This document shows, in pieces, positions 24,529-33,611 of a stretch of 64,000 nucleotides of DNA (the stretch's first letter is position 1; every line of letters starts with the position of its first letter). Under the pieces are notes generated by a model. The model was not told where the DNA came from and made no database searches. It saw only the letters and a program-made list of their open reading frames with translations. The stretch comes from Flavobacterium lacus (GTDB lineage Bacteria > Bacteroidota > Bacteroidia > Flavobacteriales > Flavobacteriaceae): the NCBI RefSeq assembly GCF_003268815.1, contig NZ_QLSV01000003.1, positions 62,001 through 126,000 on the forward strand. The letters are read 5' to 3'. A program made the position numbers and the translations under genes.

Positions 24529-25185
24529 TTAAAAATAAAAGATAATATTACCGGCAAAAACACCCAAATTTCCTTTTAATTTACCATCTACTTTAAGAGC
24601 AACTTCTTCTTGCTTATTCAGATTATTTAAAATATTAGTCACACCATATTGATAACTCAAACTCAAGCGAATATTTTCAAAACCACCGGAAATTCCGGCG
24701 TAAACATTAAAATTAATTGGATTGATGTCTTCAATGTCTTGCACACGAAGCAATTCGTTACCTACGATAAAATTATTTTCATCAGAATCGTTGAATTTTA
24801 ATTTACTATTAACTTGCAAAACCGGACCAAAATCTAATGAAACCGGACCACCATCAATTTTGTAACACAACAATAAATGAATTTGAACAGCCATCATTTT
24901 TAAATCCACTTCTTTTTGAGAAATGCCTGAAAATGTTTCAATAGCAAATTTATTTTCGGAGAAATTCATTCCGTAAATCATCGAAAAATTGTTGTAATAA
25001 TTTCCCCGCATAGATAAACCTGCGGTCCAATTCATTGCGGGTGTAATATTAAAATTGTCAGTATATAAATTGGTTTGATTTATTCCTAAACTTATCCCAA
25101 TATGGTTATAATCACCTTTGCCATATTGAGCCGAAATTGTGTTTGTACAAGCAAGCAAAACCAATGCTAAAAAATATCTTTTCAT
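24529..25185 (-). CDS. Outer-membrane beta-barrel protein (PorT-like size)
   Basis: From the ATG at 25185 (MKRYFLALVLLACTNTISAQ) this is a 218-residue protein with a cleavable signal peptide. The upstream ATG at 25209 would add eight residues before the signal and is less likely. The mature part alternates strands with aromatic residues (YNHIGISLGINQTNLY, FSMIYGMNFSENKF, INFNVYAGISGGFEN, IRLSLSYQYGVTNIL) and ends LGVFAGNIIFYF, a C-terminal aromatic residue as in many barrels. It resembles small PorT/OmpA-type barrels of Bacteroidota. No specific function can be read. It converges on the CNNM gene. Confidence 0.7.
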   Translation of the reverse strand: MKRYFLALVLLACTNTISAQYGKGDYNHIGISLGINQTNLYTDNFNITPAMNWTAGLSMRGNYYNNFSMIYGMNFSENKFAIETFSGISQKEVDLKMMAVQIHLLLCYKIDGGPVSLDFGPVLQVNSKLKFNDSDENNFIVGNELLRVQDIEDINPINFNVYAGISGGFENIRLSLSYQYGVTNILNNLNKQEEVALKVDGKLKGNLGVFAGNIIFYF

Positions 25186-25258
25186 GAAATGTGTGTAAAG
25201 TTGTAACAAACGTACGAGAAATTTCGTATCATTACATATAACCTAAAACTATTTTTCT

Positions 25259-26227
25259 ATGTTTACTTACATTTTTATTGCTATTGCAGTCTTGTTACTG
25301 TTAGCTTCCTTTTTCACCGTCAAACAACAATCGGCTGCGGTGATTGAACGTTTTGGAAAATTCAGTAGCACCAGACAATCCGGTTTACAACTTAAAATCC
25401 CAGTGATAGATAGAGTTGCCGGACGATTAAACTTGCGAATTCAACAATTGGATGTTATCATTGAAACCAAAACGAAAGACAACGTGTTCGTGAAAATGAA
25501 AGTTTCCGTACAGTTTAAAGTTATTCAGGAGAAAGTATATGAAGCTTTTTATAAATTAGAATACCCGCACGATCAGATTACCTCGTATGTATTTGACGTT
25601 GTGCGTGCAGAAGTTCCAAAATTAAAATTAGATGATGTTTTTGAACGTAAAGATGATATTGCCGTTGCTGTAAAACGAGAGTTAAACGAAGCAATGACCA
25701 CGTATGGATACGACATCATCAACACATTAATTACCGATATTGATCCGGATATTCAAGTAAAAAATGCGATGAATAGAATTAATGCAGCCGACCGTGAAAA
25801 AACTGCTGCAGAATATGAAGCAGAAGCAGGAAGAATCAGAATTGTAGCGAAAGCGAAAGCAGAAGCGGAAAGCAAACGTTTACAAGGTCAAGGTATTGCC
25901 GATCAACGAAGAGAAATTGCCAGAGGTTTGGTAGAAAGTGTGGATGTATTGAACAAAGTAGGAATCAATTCACAAGAAGCTTCTGCACTAATTGTAGTTA
26001 CACAACATTATGATACCTTGCAAGCCATTGGAGCTGATGCAAATTCGAACTTAATTTTGTTACCTAATTCTCCACAAGCAGGAAGTGATATGTTGAATAA
26101 TATGGTTGCGAGTTTTACTGCAAGTAACCAAGTAGGGGAATCAATGAAAAGAGCAAACAGCACAAAACGGTTAAACAAACCAAATAAAAAAGATGAATTC
26201 GGTTCAATCGAAGAAGATGAAGAATAA
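25259..26227 (+). CDS. SPFH/Band 7 family protein (stomatin/prohibitin-like)
   Basis: This 322-residue protein has an N-terminal membrane anchor (residues 1-20) followed by the SPFH domain: VKQQSAAVIERFGKFSS, GLQLKIPVIDRV, VSVQFKVIQ and VFDVVRAEVPKL. A helical coiled coil rich in Ala/Glu/Lys follows (AAEYEAEAGRIRIVAKAKAEAES), and a charged tail ends in EEDEE. Such proteins assemble into large cage-like membrane domains that hold proteases or other partners. The usual NfeD partner gene is not adjacent: the gene is followed at once by a terminator and faces the barrel gene divergently. Confidence 0.9.
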   Translation: MFTYIFIAIAVLLLLASFFTVKQQSAAVIERFGKFSSTRQSGLQLKIPVIDRVAGRLNLRIQQLDVIIETKTKDNVFVKMKVSVQFKVIQEKVYEAFYKLEYPHDQITSYVFDVVRAEVPKLKLDDVFERKDDIAVAVKRELNEAMTTYGYDIINTLITDIDPDIQVKNAMNRINAADREKTAAEYEAEAGRIRIVAKAKAEAESKRLQGQGIADQRREIARGLVESVDVLNKVGINSQEASALIVVTQHYDTLQAIGADANSNLILLPNSPQAGSDMLNNMVASFTASNQVGESMKRANSTKRLNKPNKKDEFGSIEEDEE

Positions 26228-26233
26228 AATGAG

Positions 26234-26259
26234 AGAGACCTTCGGGTCTCTTTTTTTTT
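26234..26259 (+). terminator. Rho-independent terminator of the SPFH gene
   Basis: Stem AGAGACC (26234-26240), TTCG tetraloop (26241-26244), GGTCTCT (26245-26251), then a T tract to 26259. It begins 7 bases after the stop codon. Confidence 0.92.
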
Positions 26260-26550
26260 GGTTTTAATGGAACCCGGATTTTTAAAATTTGGGAAATCTA
26301 GAAAATCAAAATTTATTTCTCACAGAAAACTCAGAAAATACAGAAATTTTAGTTTTAGGATTTTATGTTTGGAAAAATGGTTGAAATTTCATCAAAAACG
26401 AATTAGAAGCGTTCAGTTTAATTTTAATTGAAGGTGCTATAAAATCACATTGCCTTTTATTTTTTTAGTCTGAAAACAGCTCTAAAAAAGTCATTTTTAA
26501 TTGATTTTGCTGATAGAAATTACAAATTAATAGAAATTACAAATAATAGA
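26260..26550. other. Non-coding spacer with a 15-bp direct repeat
   Basis: About 290 bases between the SPFH terminator and the glnS terminator hold no credible reading frame. The only structure I see is ATAGAAATTACAAAT at 26513-26527, repeated exactly at 26530-26544 (17-bp period), with a third partial start (ATAGA) at 26546. The rest is AT-rich and unremarkable. Confidence 0.6.
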
Positions 26551-26576
26551 AAAAGCCACAGCAATTTGTGGCTTTT
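26551..26576 (-). terminator. Rho-independent terminator of glnS
   Basis: AAAAGCCACA (26551-26560) pairs with TGTGGCTTTT (26567-26576) around a 6-base loop, 24 bases beyond the glnS stop. The stem is flanked by A and T tracts and may work in both directions. Confidence 0.85.
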
Positions 26577-26600
26577 ATAGTTTTCGATTATTGTCGTGAT

Positions 26601-28283
26601 TTACTCTTTCGCTTCTACTTTTGCCCAAGTATCTCTCAAGCCAACTGTTTTATTAAAAACCAATTTTTCTGCAGAAGAATCTTTATCCACACAAAAATAG
26701 CCTAATCGTTGAAATTGAAATTTATCTTCCGGTTGAGCAGTTTGTAAATTCGGTTCAACATATCCTGTAATTACTTCTAATGAATTCGGATTGATATATT
26801 CTTTAAAATCGACCTCTTTATCACCATCCGGATTTTCGTGCGTAAATAATCGGTCATAAATGCGAACCTCTGCTTGAACGGCGTGCGGAACAGAAACCCA
26901 ATGAATGGTTCCTTTTACCTTACGTTGACTGGCTTCTGTGCCGCTACCTGACTTAGAGTCCACATCATACGTAGCGTGAATTTCGGTGATATTTCCATCA
27001 ACATCTTTAATAACATTTTCACCTTTGATGATATAGGCATTTTTCAAACGCACTTCGGTACCTAACGTTAATCGGAAAAATTTCTTATTGGCCTCTTCTT
27101 GAAAATCTTCTCTTTCGATGTATAATTCTTTTGAGAAAGGCACTTTTCTGTACGTCAAAATTTCTTCTTCGGGATTATTTTCGGCATCCAACCACTCTTC
27201 TTGACCATCAGGATAATTGGTGATTACTAGCTTTACAGGATTTAAAACCGCCATAACTCTTGGTGCTGTTTTATTCAAATCTTCGCGAACGCAGAATTCC
27301 AATAATGAAACATCAATTAAATTAGTTCGTTTAGCGATTCCAATCGTATTAGCAAAGTTTCGGATGGAAGTTGGCGTATAACCACGTCTTCTCATACCGG
27401 AAATTGTACTCATTCGCGGATCATCCCAAGAAGTTACATGCTTTTCTTGAACCAATTGCAACAATTTTCGTTTACTAACAACGGTGTGCGAAAGGTTTCT
27501 TCTTGCAAACTCACGTTGTTTCGGACGAACTTTAGTGCTATCATAAATTTGGTCTAAAAACCAATCGTATAATTCTCTGTGTGGTAAAAATTCCAGCGTA
27601 CAAAGTGAATGCGAAATTCCTTCGATATAATCACTTTCGCCGTGAGCCCAGTCGTACATTGGATAAATGCACCAATTGTCGCCTGTTCTGTGGTGATGCT
27701 TGTGTAAAATTCGATACATCAACGGATCACGCATTAACATATTGGTAGAAGCCATATCAATTTTAGCCCGCAAAACGTGTGTTCCTTCCGGAAATTCGCC
27801 GTTTTTCATACGTTCAAAAAGATCTAAATTCTCTTCTACCGAACGATTTCTATATGGGCTATTAGTTCCAACTTGCGTTGGCGTTCCTTTTTGCTTAGCC
27901 ATTTCTTCCGATGATTGGCTATCTATGTAGGCTTTATCTTTTTTGATAAATTCAACCGCCCAATCATACAACTCTTGAAAATAATCAGATGCATAGCGTT
28001 CTTCAGCCCATTGATAACCAAGCCATTGCACATCACGTTTGATGGCATCAACAAATTCTTGTTCTTCTTTGGCGGGGTTGGTATCATCAAAACGCAAATT
28101 TACCGGCGATTGGTAATCAATTCCTAATCCGAAATTTAAACAAATAGAACTCGCGTGACCCACGTGAAGATATCCGTTTGGTTCCGGCGGAAAACGAAAA
28201 CGAAGTTTATCCTTGGCAAAACCGTTCTTTAAATCTTCTTCGATAATTTGTTCTATAAAATTGAGCGACTTTTCTTCTGACAT
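26601..28283 (-). CDS. glnS: Glutaminyl-tRNA synthetase
   Basis: A 560-residue class I synthetase that charges tRNA-Gln directly. Motifs: FPPEPNGYLHVGHA with HVGH at 40-43, the KMSKS-type loop VVSKRKL, and the GlnRS blocks RFDDTNPAKE, PMYDWAHGESDYIEGI and SLCTLEFLPHRELYDWFLD. The two-part C-terminal beta-barrel that reads the anticodon is complete. The start at 28283 (MSEEKS) is preferred to one at 28304 because the latter falls inside a promoter-like -7 box (28302-28309). It is divergent from the spr operon, which begins 372 bases upstream. Confidence 0.97.
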   Translation of the reverse strand: MSEEKSLNFIEQIIEEDLKNGFAKDKLRFRFPPEPNGYLHVGHASSICLNFGLGIDYQSPVNLRFDDTNPAKEEQEFVDAIKRDVQWLGYQWAEERYASDYFQELYDWAVEFIKKDKAYIDSQSSEEMAKQKGTPTQVGTNSPYRNRSVEENLDLFERMKNGEFPEGTHVLRAKIDMASTNMLMRDPLMYRILHKHHHRTGDNWCIYPMYDWAHGESDYIEGISHSLCTLEFLPHRELYDWFLDQIYDSTKVRPKQREFARRNLSHTVVSKRKLLQLVQEKHVTSWDDPRMSTISGMRRRGYTPTSIRNFANTIGIAKRTNLIDVSLLEFCVREDLNKTAPRVMAVLNPVKLVITNYPDGQEEWLDAENNPEEEILTYRKVPFSKELYIEREDFQEEANKKFFRLTLGTEVRLKNAYIIKGENVIKDVDGNITEIHATYDVDSKSGSGTEASQRKVKGTIHWVSVPHAVQAEVRIYDRLFTHENPDGDKEVDFKEYINPNSLEVITGYVEPNLQTAQPEDKFQFQRLGYFCVDKDSSAEKLVFNKTVGLRDTWAKVEAKE

Positions 28284-28301
28284 AATCATTAAAATGAGGG
28301 A

Positions 28302-28309
28302 CAAAAATA
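28302..28309 (-). promoter_or_regulatory. -7 promoter box of glnS
   Basis: The minus strand reads TATTTTTG (TAnnTTTG), 18 bases upstream of the preferred glnS ATG; this also argues against the upstream ATG at 28304. Confidence 0.45.
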
Positions 28310-28655
28310 CGGAAAAAAATGCCTTTTCATTAAAAATGATTTATTAAAAAAATTAAGCCAAAATGTTAGTCTCTTTCTAAATAATCGACCAACTACATTC
28401 GGGTTTACGGTTTTCAATACAAGCTATTACGGTTTTCCGCAAACCTGTATGTCATTCATCGATTTTAATGTTAAAGTTACTCTCTCCTCTAAATAAATAT
28501 ATACTTTTAGTGAAACAAATATCAAGAACAAGCAGAAAAAAGAAATCCATTTATCATTTTTTTTCGTAATTAAATGTAGTGTAGTGCCTATTTAAATTAC
28601 AAAATAACAATCGATTGCTTTTGGGGTAAAAGCGGTCCAACATAAAGAGTGTTTT
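28310..28655. other. Intergenic region upstream of the spr operon
   Basis: About 345 bases separate glnS from sprC and contain no gene. Within it, TTACGGTTTTC occurs at 28405-28415 and again at 28427-28437, 22 bp apart. The pair is enclosed by imperfect inverted arms (28402-28410 with 28437-28445, 8 of 9 pairs). I see no full TAnnTTTG box for sprC; the nearest is TACTTTTA around 28502, one base off. The operon promoter must be here or upstream. Confidence 0.5.
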
Positions 28656-31619
28656 ATGGTTTGGAAAATTACCTCAAGAAAATTATTTTTTTCTTCTTTG
28701 CTTTTGATGCTTCTGAGTAGCATTGGCAGCGGGTATGCTCAAACGATTGTAATTGGCACACCTTCTTTAGGATTCACTCAGGCTTGTGCTTCGCAAGGAT
28801 TTAATTCATACAACCTTAGTTTTACTTTTTTTCCTGTTTCCAATGTTCAGGCCGGAAATCAATTTATTGTGGAACTTTCTGATCCGTTTGGAAATTTTAG
28901 TTCGCCAACTACTTTAACCACTTCTACTAGCACAACATCACCAGTTAATGTTTCGTTTGCAATGCCAACAACGGTAGCTGGTGAAGCGTATAGAATTCGT
29001 GTTAGGAGCACCGCTCCGGCAGTTACAAGTCCGATCAGTGTTGCTTTTTCTGCTTTTTATGCTGTTCATAACCAACCGTTTTCCATCAATAATAATTCTG
29101 GAACGGTTTCTTTTTGCGAAGGCGGAAATACTACATTACAAGTAGATAATTCTGGAACGCCAGCCTCTCCTCTATTCTATTCCGGTTTAATATATAAATG
29201 GTACCGCAATTTTGCTGAAGTTTCCGGAGCAACCGGACCATCATTAAACGTAACACAATCCGGAAATTATTATGCCATTGTCGATTACGGCAGTTGTGTG
29301 ATGAATTCCTATTCAAACATCGTTTCAGTAAATGTAACTGCCGGAATAAATCTATCCATTTCATCAGCCGGAAATGTGGACTTTATTTGTGATGGAGTGC
29401 CAAGACTTTTAACCTCCTCCCACCAAAATACAAATTACGTTTACCAATGGTTTAAAGATAATGTGGCTATTTCAGGAGCAACCGCTCCAACATATAATGC
29501 TTTACAAGAAGGAATTTACAAATTAAGAATCACGTTTGGTGGTTGTGTTTTTGAATCAAATACGCTCTTTTTAGAACTGATTGAATTGGAAGCCGATTGG
29601 AATGTGAATACAATTGAAGTGATTATTCCGGGTGAACAACTTCAAGTAAATTCGATTACCAATGCAGTATCGCCAACATATCAATGGCGAAAAGACAATG
29701 TGATTATTCCATCTGCAACCACAGCAAATTATACGGTTACTCAACCCGGCACGTATCAATTAACCATTACCGAAACGCAAGGTTGCACATTTTCTGAGCA
29801 ACTAACTGTAGTGGTTCAATATCCAATTGGATTTACAGTAGCTATTCAGAATTCTGGTGATTATCAGGCGTGTAATGCAACGACTTCAACGTTATCGTTA
29901 AGTTCGATTGTTGCACAAACTTCTTCAGGAAATAGTACGGTTTCTCTTCCAAATTCAAATTTTTCGTATCAATGGTTATTGAATAATTCGCCAATTGCAG
30001 GTGCTACCGGAACTTCATATACCATCAATAATGCAACTCAAAATGGTTCGTATAAACTTCGGGTAACGGTTTCAACTTTTGCTCCAATTGAATCGAATGC
30101 AATTTCAATTGCGATTCAAATTCAAACACCGGTTATATCGGCGATAGGAAGTTTGTGTGGCACGAATACCGTTCAATTAAACAGTTCTGTTACGAGTTCT
30201 GTTTTCACCTACAAATGGTACCGAAATAATTTGTTAATCACTGGAGCAGTTCAACCAAGCTATACAACCAATCAAGCCGGAAATTATCATTTGGTAATTT
30301 CCTACGGAAGTTGCTCTGTTACCTCAAATACAATTAATTTAGAACAAAATAGCATCACGGCCAGTTTGAATTTACCTTTAACCAGCATCATAATTCCCGG
30401 TGAAACTAAAACCTTAACCGCCACAACAAATGCTGTTAATCCATCTTTTGAATGGTTTAGAAATAACACCATCATTTCAGGTCAAACTAGTGCATCAATT
30501 AATGTAACACAAAATGGCGTTTACAAAGTAATTGTTACACAAACTACAGGTTGTAATGCAACGCAAGAAGCAGTTACCGAATTAATTTATCCGGATTCTT
30601 TCAATATTACTATTGCAGCAAATGCGGGTTATTTGCCGTGCGAAAGTGAGCAAGCAACTTTGTCAATCACGAGTTTTAATGCGGTAACTTCCTCTGAAAC
30701 ATTATCGATATTAAATAATTCCTTTGGTTATGTGTATGAATGGTTTAAAGATGGAACATTGGTGCTTTCTTCATCCAACACAACATACAACGTTGCTTCT
30801 TATTTAGAAAATGGTTTGTATGAATTACGCATTACTATTCCGAATTTTAATGGTGTAATTTCAAATGCTGTAACCATTAAGTTAGGCATCTCAGATGATT
30901 TTGTATTGTCATCCGAAGGTGTTTTGTGCGAATCGGGTGGAAGCGTAACTTTATCATCCAATGCTACAAATCCTAACTACATTTTAACATGGTTTTCCAT
31001 TGAAAATAATGCAGAAATAGGAACGGGAAATTCAATCACAGTAAATGAGCCCGGAAATTATTTTATGACAATTGATTTTGATGGATGTTCATATTCCTCG
31101 AACACAATTGCAGTTGAAGTCATCACAACAGAAGGAATTACTTTAAACATAGCCGATGCGATTACGGTTATTCAAGGCGGTTCAACCGAAGTGTTTGCCA
31201 GCGGCGTGGATAATTATACGTGGTATTTGAACGGTGAAATCATTGGAACAGGAAATTCTTATTCTGTTTCTCAAGCTGGAACCTACACGATCATCGGTAG
31301 CATTGGCGAATGTGAATTTACCAAAACATTCACCGTTACTTTGGTTGAAAACACAAGTTTTGTTGTGCCAAACGTAATTACGATGAACAACGACGGAATA
31401 AACGATTATTGGTCTATTCCGAATGAATATGTGAACAAAGAAGCTGTTGAGGTTATCATCTATTCACCAAAAGGGAAAGTGGTTTTTAGAGCTCGAAATT
31501 ATCAAAATAATTGGCCAAATACCGCTTTAGAATATGCCAAAACAGAGCCTGTTTTTTATTATACAATTTCTGAAAACGACGAAATTATCAAAAAAGGATC
31601 CATCACCGTAATCGACTAA
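28656..31619 (+). CDS. sprC: SprC, gliding-locus surface protein with Ig-like repeats and T9SS C-terminal domain
   Basis: This 987-residue exported protein (signal peptide 1-28, ending GSGYAQ) consists of repeated Ig-like domains. Each has the pattern of an early Cys, then Y-x-W-(Y/F)-(R/K)-(D/N)-N, then G-x-Y-x-(L/V), as in FTYKWYRNNLLITGA and FEWFRNNTIISGQ. Residues about 902-987 are a gliding-motility-type T9SS C-terminal domain (type B), with VPNVITMNNDGINDYW and a final strand. The protein should be exported by the T9SS to the cell surface. In F. johnsoniae sprC heads the sprCDBF operon needed for normal gliding. sprD starts 2 bases after its stop. Confidence 0.9.
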   Translation: MVWKITSRKLFFSSLLLMLLSSIGSGYAQTIVIGTPSLGFTQACASQGFNSYNLSFTFFPVSNVQAGNQFIVELSDPFGNFSSPTTLTTSTSTTSPVNVSFAMPTTVAGEAYRIRVRSTAPAVTSPISVAFSAFYAVHNQPFSINNNSGTVSFCEGGNTTLQVDNSGTPASPLFYSGLIYKWYRNFAEVSGATGPSLNVTQSGNYYAIVDYGSCVMNSYSNIVSVNVTAGINLSISSAGNVDFICDGVPRLLTSSHQNTNYVYQWFKDNVAISGATAPTYNALQEGIYKLRITFGGCVFESNTLFLELIELEADWNVNTIEVIIPGEQLQVNSITNAVSPTYQWRKDNVIIPSATTANYTVTQPGTYQLTITETQGCTFSEQLTVVVQYPIGFTVAIQNSGDYQACNATTSTLSLSSIVAQTSSGNSTVSLPNSNFSYQWLLNNSPIAGATGTSYTINNATQNGSYKLRVTVSTFAPIESNAISIAIQIQTPVISAIGSLCGTNTVQLNSSVTSSVFTYKWYRNNLLITGAVQPSYTTNQAGNYHLVISYGSCSVTSNTINLEQNSITASLNLPLTSIIIPGETKTLTATTNAVNPSFEWFRNNTIISGQTSASINVTQNGVYKVIVTQTTGCNATQEAVTELIYPDSFNITIAANAGYLPCESEQATLSITSFNAVTSSETLSILNNSFGYVYEWFKDGTLVLSSSNTTYNVASYLENGLYELRITIPNFNGVISNAVTIKLGISDDFVLSSEGVLCESGGSVTLSSNATNPNYILTWFSIENNAEIGTGNSITVNEPGNYFMTIDFDGCSYSSNTIAVEVITTEGITLNIADAITVIQGGSTEVFASGVDNYTWYLNGEIIGTGNSYSVSQAGTYTIIGSIGECEFTKTFTVTLVENTSFVVPNVITMNNDGINDYWSIPNEYVNKEAVEVIIYSPKGKVVFRARNYQNNWPNTALEYAKTEPVFYYTISENDEIIKKGSITVID

Positions 31620-31621
31620 AG

Positions 31622-33601
31622 ATGATAAAAATGTACGTAATACTAATTACAGGATTTGTGTTTGCTAATTTGCAAGCACAAGATGCTCCCGTATTGACGT
31701 TTACGATACCCACCCAAAACACCTTGTTATTGAATCGGTTTTTGATGAATCCAACATTTTCTGCGGTGCGTGAAAACGATTCTTACCTCACACTTTACCA
31801 TAGAAATCAATGGATTCAATTTGATGATTCACCAGAACTTTACATGCTTTCGTATTCAGGAAAATATGGGGAAAGAGCAGGAGTGGGGATTGGAATTTAT
31901 CAACAAAATTTAGGAATAATTACCAGTTTTGGTGGCGTTGGAAATTATGCGTATCAAATTCCGATTCGTGAAAAAATAAAGTTAACATTAGGTTTCAACA
32001 TTGCGTATTACAACAGTGGCGTGGACCGAAACAGAGCAGTAACTAACGAACCTGATCCGGCCATTATGGCGTTGCGAAACAATTCAATTCTAACGCTAAA
32101 ACCCGGTTTAAATTTAACTTGGGGAAGTTTTGATTTTGGAGTTTACGCCGAAAATTTTGTGGATTATGATTTTAAATCCAGCGAAATGGTTCAAGACTAT
32201 TCGCAAAAAACATACACCGGTCATATAATGTATCATCATCAAATGCAAAATCAGGAAGGGTTGTTTGAAAATGGTTTTTTCAGATTAATTGCTCGAGGAA
32301 AAATGAATCAGACGGATGATTTTGTGTATGGTGGTTCAGTGATTACCAACTTTCCAAATTTAGGTTGGGTGCAAGCCGGAGTTGATGATTTTTTTGGAGT
32401 GAATATTGGCGTTGGAGCTCATTTTACCAAAAAATTGTCCTTAGGTTACACGTATGAAAGAGTGATAAACGATGGTTTAGTAAATTTTGGTCCAACCCAC
32501 GAAATCACACTTTCGTATCGATTTGCAGGAAAAGAGAACGAAGAAACATACAACATAAAATCATCAAAAAAAAAGCCTACAGCAGTTGTTAGAAAGCCAA
32601 AAGTGTTGAAAAAAACAGAAGAGTTTGAAGAAGAATACGAAGATGATTTTGCCGAAGAAGAATATGAAGATATGGCCGAAGAACCTATCATCATTGAGCC
32701 GGCTCCAAAGAAGAAAAAATCGATTTTGAAAAAGAAAAAACCATCAAAAACCATTGCTGATGTTGAAGCGGAAGAAGAATATGAAGAAGTGGCAAACGAA
32801 GAAACGAAATCCTATAACAAAGACATTGAAATTGAAAAATTAAAAATGACGTTGGATGAAAATAATTTAAAACTATTGGAAATCATTGTCAAACAAGATT
32901 CGCTTGAAAATATGAAGAAAGCCGATTTTGAAAAACGTATTGAAAATATGATGCAATACATCGAACGATTAGAAGTAACCATTGCCGAAAAAGATTGCAA
33001 TTGCGATCCGAAAACAACAGTGGTTACCGAAGAAAAAACGGTTGAAACCACAACAAAAACAACTGTAAAAAATGCTGAAACCCCTGTAGTTAAAGAAGAC
33101 AAAAATGATTTGAACAGCAAGTTATCAGCGATGAAATCATCAACTAAAAAAGAAGAAAATGAATTACCATCAACTAAAAATAATTCAAAAAATACTGATT
33201 TGGAATCTAAAATTTCCAAACTCAAAAAAGAAGAACCAAAAACAAATACCAACTCAAAATTTTCCTTAACCGATGAAGAAATCAAAGCGTATTATTCCAG
33301 ACTGACCGACAAAAAAAGAGCCACTGCCAAAAAGGGAAACTTTTTGCAAGTAGACAATCAAGAACCCGGATTTTACATTATTTCCAATGTATTTTCTGAC
33401 CCTGCTTTTGCGGATGATTTTATCAAAAAACTAAAAAAGCGCGGAATTAAAGCCAATTATTTTATTAACCCAAAAAACAATTTCAGGTATGTTTATTTAA
33501 AAAAACATTCTGATTGGAGTGAAGCCCTAATCTCCTATTACACGAATGTGGAAAACACCTATTTTGATGAAATTTGGATTATGAACATTAACATAAAATA
33601 A
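31622..33601 (+). CDS. sprD: SprD, PorP/SprF-family outer-membrane protein with SPOR-like C-terminus
   Basis: A 659-residue protein with three parts. A signal peptide (ending NLQAQ) and a PorP/SprF-type barrel run to about residue 298 (LNRFLMNPTFSAVREND, GVGIGIYQQNLGIIT, ITLSYRF). A long Glu/Lys-rich linker with coiled coil spans about 300-575. The SPOR-like domain is at about 580-659 (PGFYIISNVFSDPAFADDF, NYFINPKNN, WIMNINIK). PorP/SprF proteins hold partner T9SS substrates on the outer membrane, here most likely SprC. The SPOR-like end would face the periplasm. sprB follows after 10 bases, so sprC-sprD-sprB are clearly one transcription unit. Confidence 0.9.
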   Translation: MIKMYVILITGFVFANLQAQDAPVLTFTIPTQNTLLLNRFLMNPTFSAVRENDSYLTLYHRNQWIQFDDSPELYMLSYSGKYGERAGVGIGIYQQNLGIITSFGGVGNYAYQIPIREKIKLTLGFNIAYYNSGVDRNRAVTNEPDPAIMALRNNSILTLKPGLNLTWGSFDFGVYAENFVDYDFKSSEMVQDYSQKTYTGHIMYHHQMQNQEGLFENGFFRLIARGKMNQTDDFVYGGSVITNFPNLGWVQAGVDDFFGVNIGVGAHFTKKLSLGYTYERVINDGLVNFGPTHEITLSYRFAGKENEETYNIKSSKKKPTAVVRKPKVLKKTEEFEEEYEDDFAEEEYEDMAEEPIIIEPAPKKKKSILKKKKPSKTIADVEAEEEYEEVANEETKSYNKDIEIEKLKMTLDENNLKLLEIIVKQDSLENMKKADFEKRIENMMQYIERLEVTIAEKDCNCDPKTTVVTEEKTVETTTKTTVKNAETPVVKEDKNDLNSKLSAMKSSTKKEENELPSTKNNSKNTDLESKISKLKKEEPKTNTNSKFSLTDEEIKAYYSRLTDKKRATAKKGNFLQVDNQEPGFYIISNVFSDPAFADDFIKKLKKRGIKANYFINPKNNFRYVYLKKHSDWSEALISYYTNVENTYFDEIWIMNINIK

Positions 33602-33611
33602 ACACCCCAAA

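Noticed and set aside
26683-26691. TTATCCACA, a perfect DnaA box
   Set aside because: It is a single copy inside glnS coding sequence with no cluster or AT-rich unwinding region nearby, so I do not call an origin from it.
28160-28167. CACGTG core in glnS that might be a fourth parS
   Set aside because: The flanks (GACC and AAGA) do not fit the consensus; only the central six bases match. The CACGTG near 39557 in sprB fails for the same reason.
32812-33285. 157-aa antisense frame in sprD
   Set aside because: It is again opposite a Glu/Lys-rich linker, with a Phe/Ser/Val-only composition and no family match.
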